Assembly: GCA_001403775.1 (NCBI GenBank)
Contig: CYUG01000012.1
Coordinates: 319,998 to 364,425, forward strand
Direction: 5' to 3'
Source of the DNA: Dermabacter indicis
Lineage (GTDB): Bacteria > Actinomycetota > Actinomycetes > Actinomycetales > Dermabacteraceae
Length of the DNA stretch: 44,428 bases
This document shows positions 42,843-44,428 of this stretch, one piece after another. The stretch's first letter is position 1. Every line of letters starts with the position of its first letter. Both the position numbers and the translations under genes were made by a program. Below the pieces are notes generated by a model. That model was given only the letters and a program-made list of their open reading frames with translations. It was not told where the DNA came from and did not search any database.

Positions 42843-43787
42843 ATGGCTAACAACCTGACGGTCGACGTTCTCGACCCCGCAGGCAAGAAGACTGGCACCG
42901 CCGAGCTTCCCGCTCACATCTTCGATGTCCAGACCAACGTGGCGCTTATCCACCAGGTCGTGACGGCTCAGCTCAACGCAGCTCGCCAGGGCACGCACAA
43001 GGCCAAGACCCGCGGCGAGGTCCGCGGTGGTGGCCGTAAGCCGTGGAAGCAGAAGGGTACCGGTCGCGCTCGCCAGGGCTCGATCCGCGCACCCCAGTGG
43101 ACCGGCGGTGGCGTTGTGCACGGCCCGGTCCCGCGCGACTACACGCAGCGTGTGCCGAAGAAGATGAAGGCTGCTGCCCTCCGCGGCGCCCTCTCGGATC
43201 GCGCCCGCTTCGGCCGCGTCCACGTTTTCACCGCGCTTCTCGAGGGCGACAAGCCTTCGACGAAGCTCGTGGCGAAGACCATCGCTACCGTCTCGGACAG
43301 CTCGAACTTCCTCCTGGTCGTTCGTCGCAACGACGAGGTCGGCGCGCTCAGCTCGCGCAACCTCGCTAACGCTCACGTGCTGTTCGCTGATCAGCTCAAC
43401 ACCTACGACGTGATGGCATCCGACCATGTCGTCTTCACCGAAGGTGCGCTCGAGGATTTCGTGGCAGGCGCAACGCTCGCCGCTGTGAAGGCTCCCGCGC
43501 AGCCCGCAGCCGTGGCCGCTCCCGCAGCGCCCAAGGCTGAGTCGAAGACCGCGCCCGCGGCCGTTGAGGCACCCTACGGCGAAGGCAGCGCCCTTCCGCT
43601 CGACGGTGGCAAGGCCCCCGAAGGTTTCACCATCAAGGGCAACAGCAACTCCATGAAGTACCACACCGAGGATTCGCCGTGGTACGGCCGCACCAAGGCC
43701 GAGGTCTGGTTCGCGACGACCGAAGCAGCGGAAGCTGCTGGCTTCGTGAACGCTGTTCGCCCGGCCGATGAGGAGGAAGCCAAGTGA
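42843..43787 (+). CDS. rplD: 50S ribosomal protein L4 with large C-terminal extension
   Basis: 314 residues, about 100 more than usual. Residues 1-215 are a standard L4, with [19 protein letters not shown] (the exit-tunnel loop) and the [31 protein letters not shown] end. An Ala/Pro-rich linker (about 216-243) leads to a distinct ~70-residue piece with [29 protein letters not shown] and [16 protein letters not shown], ending in acidic DEEEAK. That piece resembles the small module NCBI calls the sunset domain, found at the ends of several proteins; I assign it from memory of the motif. Codon use is the same across the junction. The stop TGA overlaps the GTG of rplW by 4 bp, so the extension is in the translated product. 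Confidence 0.93.
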   Translation: MANNLTVDVLDPAGKKTGTAELPAHIFDVQTNVALIHQVVTAQLNAARQGTHKAKTRGEVRGGGRKPWKQKGTGRARQGSIRAPQWTGGGVVHGPVPRDYTQRVPKKMKAAALRGALSDRARFGRVHVFTALLEGDKPSTKLVAKTIATVSDSSNFLLVVRRNDEVGALSSRNLANAHVLFADQLNTYDVMASDHVVFTEGALEDFVAGATLAAVKAPAQPAAVAAPAAPKAESKTAPAAVEAPYGEGSALPLDGGKAPEGFTIKGNSNSMKYHTEDSPWYGRTKAEVWFATTEAAEAAGFVNAVRPADEEEAK

Positions 43788-44086
43788 CCTCGATTAACAA
43801 GAACCCGCGTGACATCCTTTTCGCGCCGGTCCTCACCGAGAAGTCCTATGGCCAGATGGACGAAGGCAAGTACGTCTTCCTCGTCGATCGCCGCGCCAAC
43901 AAGACCGAAATCAAGCTCGCCGTCGAGGAAATCTTCGACGTCAAGGTGGCTTCGGTGAACACCATCAACCGTCAGGGCAAGACGCGTCGCACGCGTTTCG
44001 GCATTGGCAAGCGCAACGATACGAAGCGCGCCATTGTCACCCTCAAGGACGGATCCATCGACATCTTCGGAGGCGCGACCGCCTGA
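43784..44086 (+). CDS. rplW: 50S ribosomal protein L23
   Basis: 100 residues from GTG 43784, overlapping the rplD stop (GTGA). [34 protein letters not shown] and [12 protein letters not shown]-type blocks are typical. It sits at the tunnel exit and binds trigger factor and SRP. Confidence 0.97.
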   Translation: MTSINKNPRDILFAPVLTEKSYGQMDEGKYVFLVDRRANKTEIKLAVEEIFDVKVASVNTINRQGKTRRTRFGIGKRNDTKRAIVTLKDGSIDIFGGATA

Positions 44087-44132
44087 GCGGTCGTGACCCG
44101 AAGACAAACGAGAGAGTCTGAGGAAACCCACG

Positions 44133-44428
44133 ATGGGAATTCGTAAGAACAAGCCGTCCTCGCCGAGCCGCCGCGGCTCGAGCGTCGCCGACTTCGTCGA
44201 GATCACTCGTAGTGAGCCGGAGAAGTCGCTGGTCCGCCCCCTGTCCAAGACGGGTGGCCGTAACAACAAGGGCCGCGTGACCTCGCGTCACCGCGGTGGT
44301 GGCCACAAGCGTGCCTACCGCGTGATCGACTTCCGTCGTCACGACAAGGACGGTATCAACGCTAAGGTCGCCCACATCGAGTACGACCCGAACCGTACCG
44401 CACGCATCGCTCTGCTCCACTACCTGGA
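44133..44428 (+). CDS. rplB: 50S ribosomal protein L2 (3' end outside window)
   Basis: The first 98 residues are present; the gene runs off the right edge. [42 protein letters not shown] and [11 protein letters not shown] are canonical L2. GAGGAAA precedes ATG 44133. It continues the S10 operon order (S10, L3, L4, L23, L2). Confidence 0.97.
   Translation, partial: MGIRKNKPSSPSRRGSSVADFVEITRSEPEKSLVRPLSKTGGRNNKGRVTSRHRGGGHKRAYRVIDFRRHDKDGINAKVAHIEYDPNRTARIALLHYL

Overview
The window is high-GC DNA from an actinobacterium. Gene order, leaderless or TTG/GTG starts and protein sequences point to Micrococcales. A Dermabacter/Brachybacterium-like organism is my best guess, but that is inference and no marker here fixes the genus. 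It holds the main transcription/translation cluster (secE-nusG-rplKA, rplJL, rpoBC, rpsL-rpsG-fusA-tuf and the start of the S10 operon) plus flanking metabolic genes.

Left arm (1-14.1 kb). Minus-strand menF (isochorismate synthase, cut by the window edge) diverges from a PerM-like DUF6350 membrane protein. Next come a small convergent membrane protein, purN and purH (late purine synthesis), a PPK2 polyphosphate kinase whose frame overlaps purH, aspartate ammonia-lyase, a DUF3017 membrane protein, a beta-carbonic anhydrase, a ThrE-type threonine/serine exporter, galactokinase, and a tight aspartate aminotransferase-adenosine deaminase pair. Genes are packed: several convergent pairs share stop-codon bases or overlap tail to tail.

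Middle (14.3-34 kb). tRNA-Trp leads into secE-nusG-rplK-rplA, which end at a strong two-way terminator. Between rplA and rplJ lie about 6 kb of unrelated genes: a POT peptide transporter, a Gfo/Idh oxidoreductase and bifunctional AdhE. A 660-bp region with promoters and an L10-type attenuated leader precedes rplJL. Two paralogous lipoproteins of unknown function then sit between rplL and rpoB. rpoB (TTG start) and rpoC are separated by a hairpin. Both carry intact signature motifs, and the rifampicin-target region looks wild type.

Right arm (34-44.4 kb). A structured, terminator-bearing leader precedes a secreted DUF348/G5 protein ending in an RlpA-like domain. A promoter with a ~245-nt leader drives rpsL-rpsG-fusA, followed by tuf. 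A minus-strand YflT/GSP17M-type stress protein follows, then the S10 operon (rpsJ, rplC, rplD, rplW, rplB cut by the edge). The L4 gene carries an unusual ~100-residue C-terminal extension with a separate folded-looking domain. The rpsL and rpsJ leaders share a ~40-nt element.

The items I rate highest are: the extended L4; a short DNA word (TCCGACGCTTGC and close variants) repeated across unrelated genes and in one terminator; the tandem lipoproteins inside the rplJL-rpoBC cluster; the leader of the G5-RlpA gene; and the shared S12/S10 leader element. I saw no CRISPR array, insertion sequence, phage gene or replication origin.
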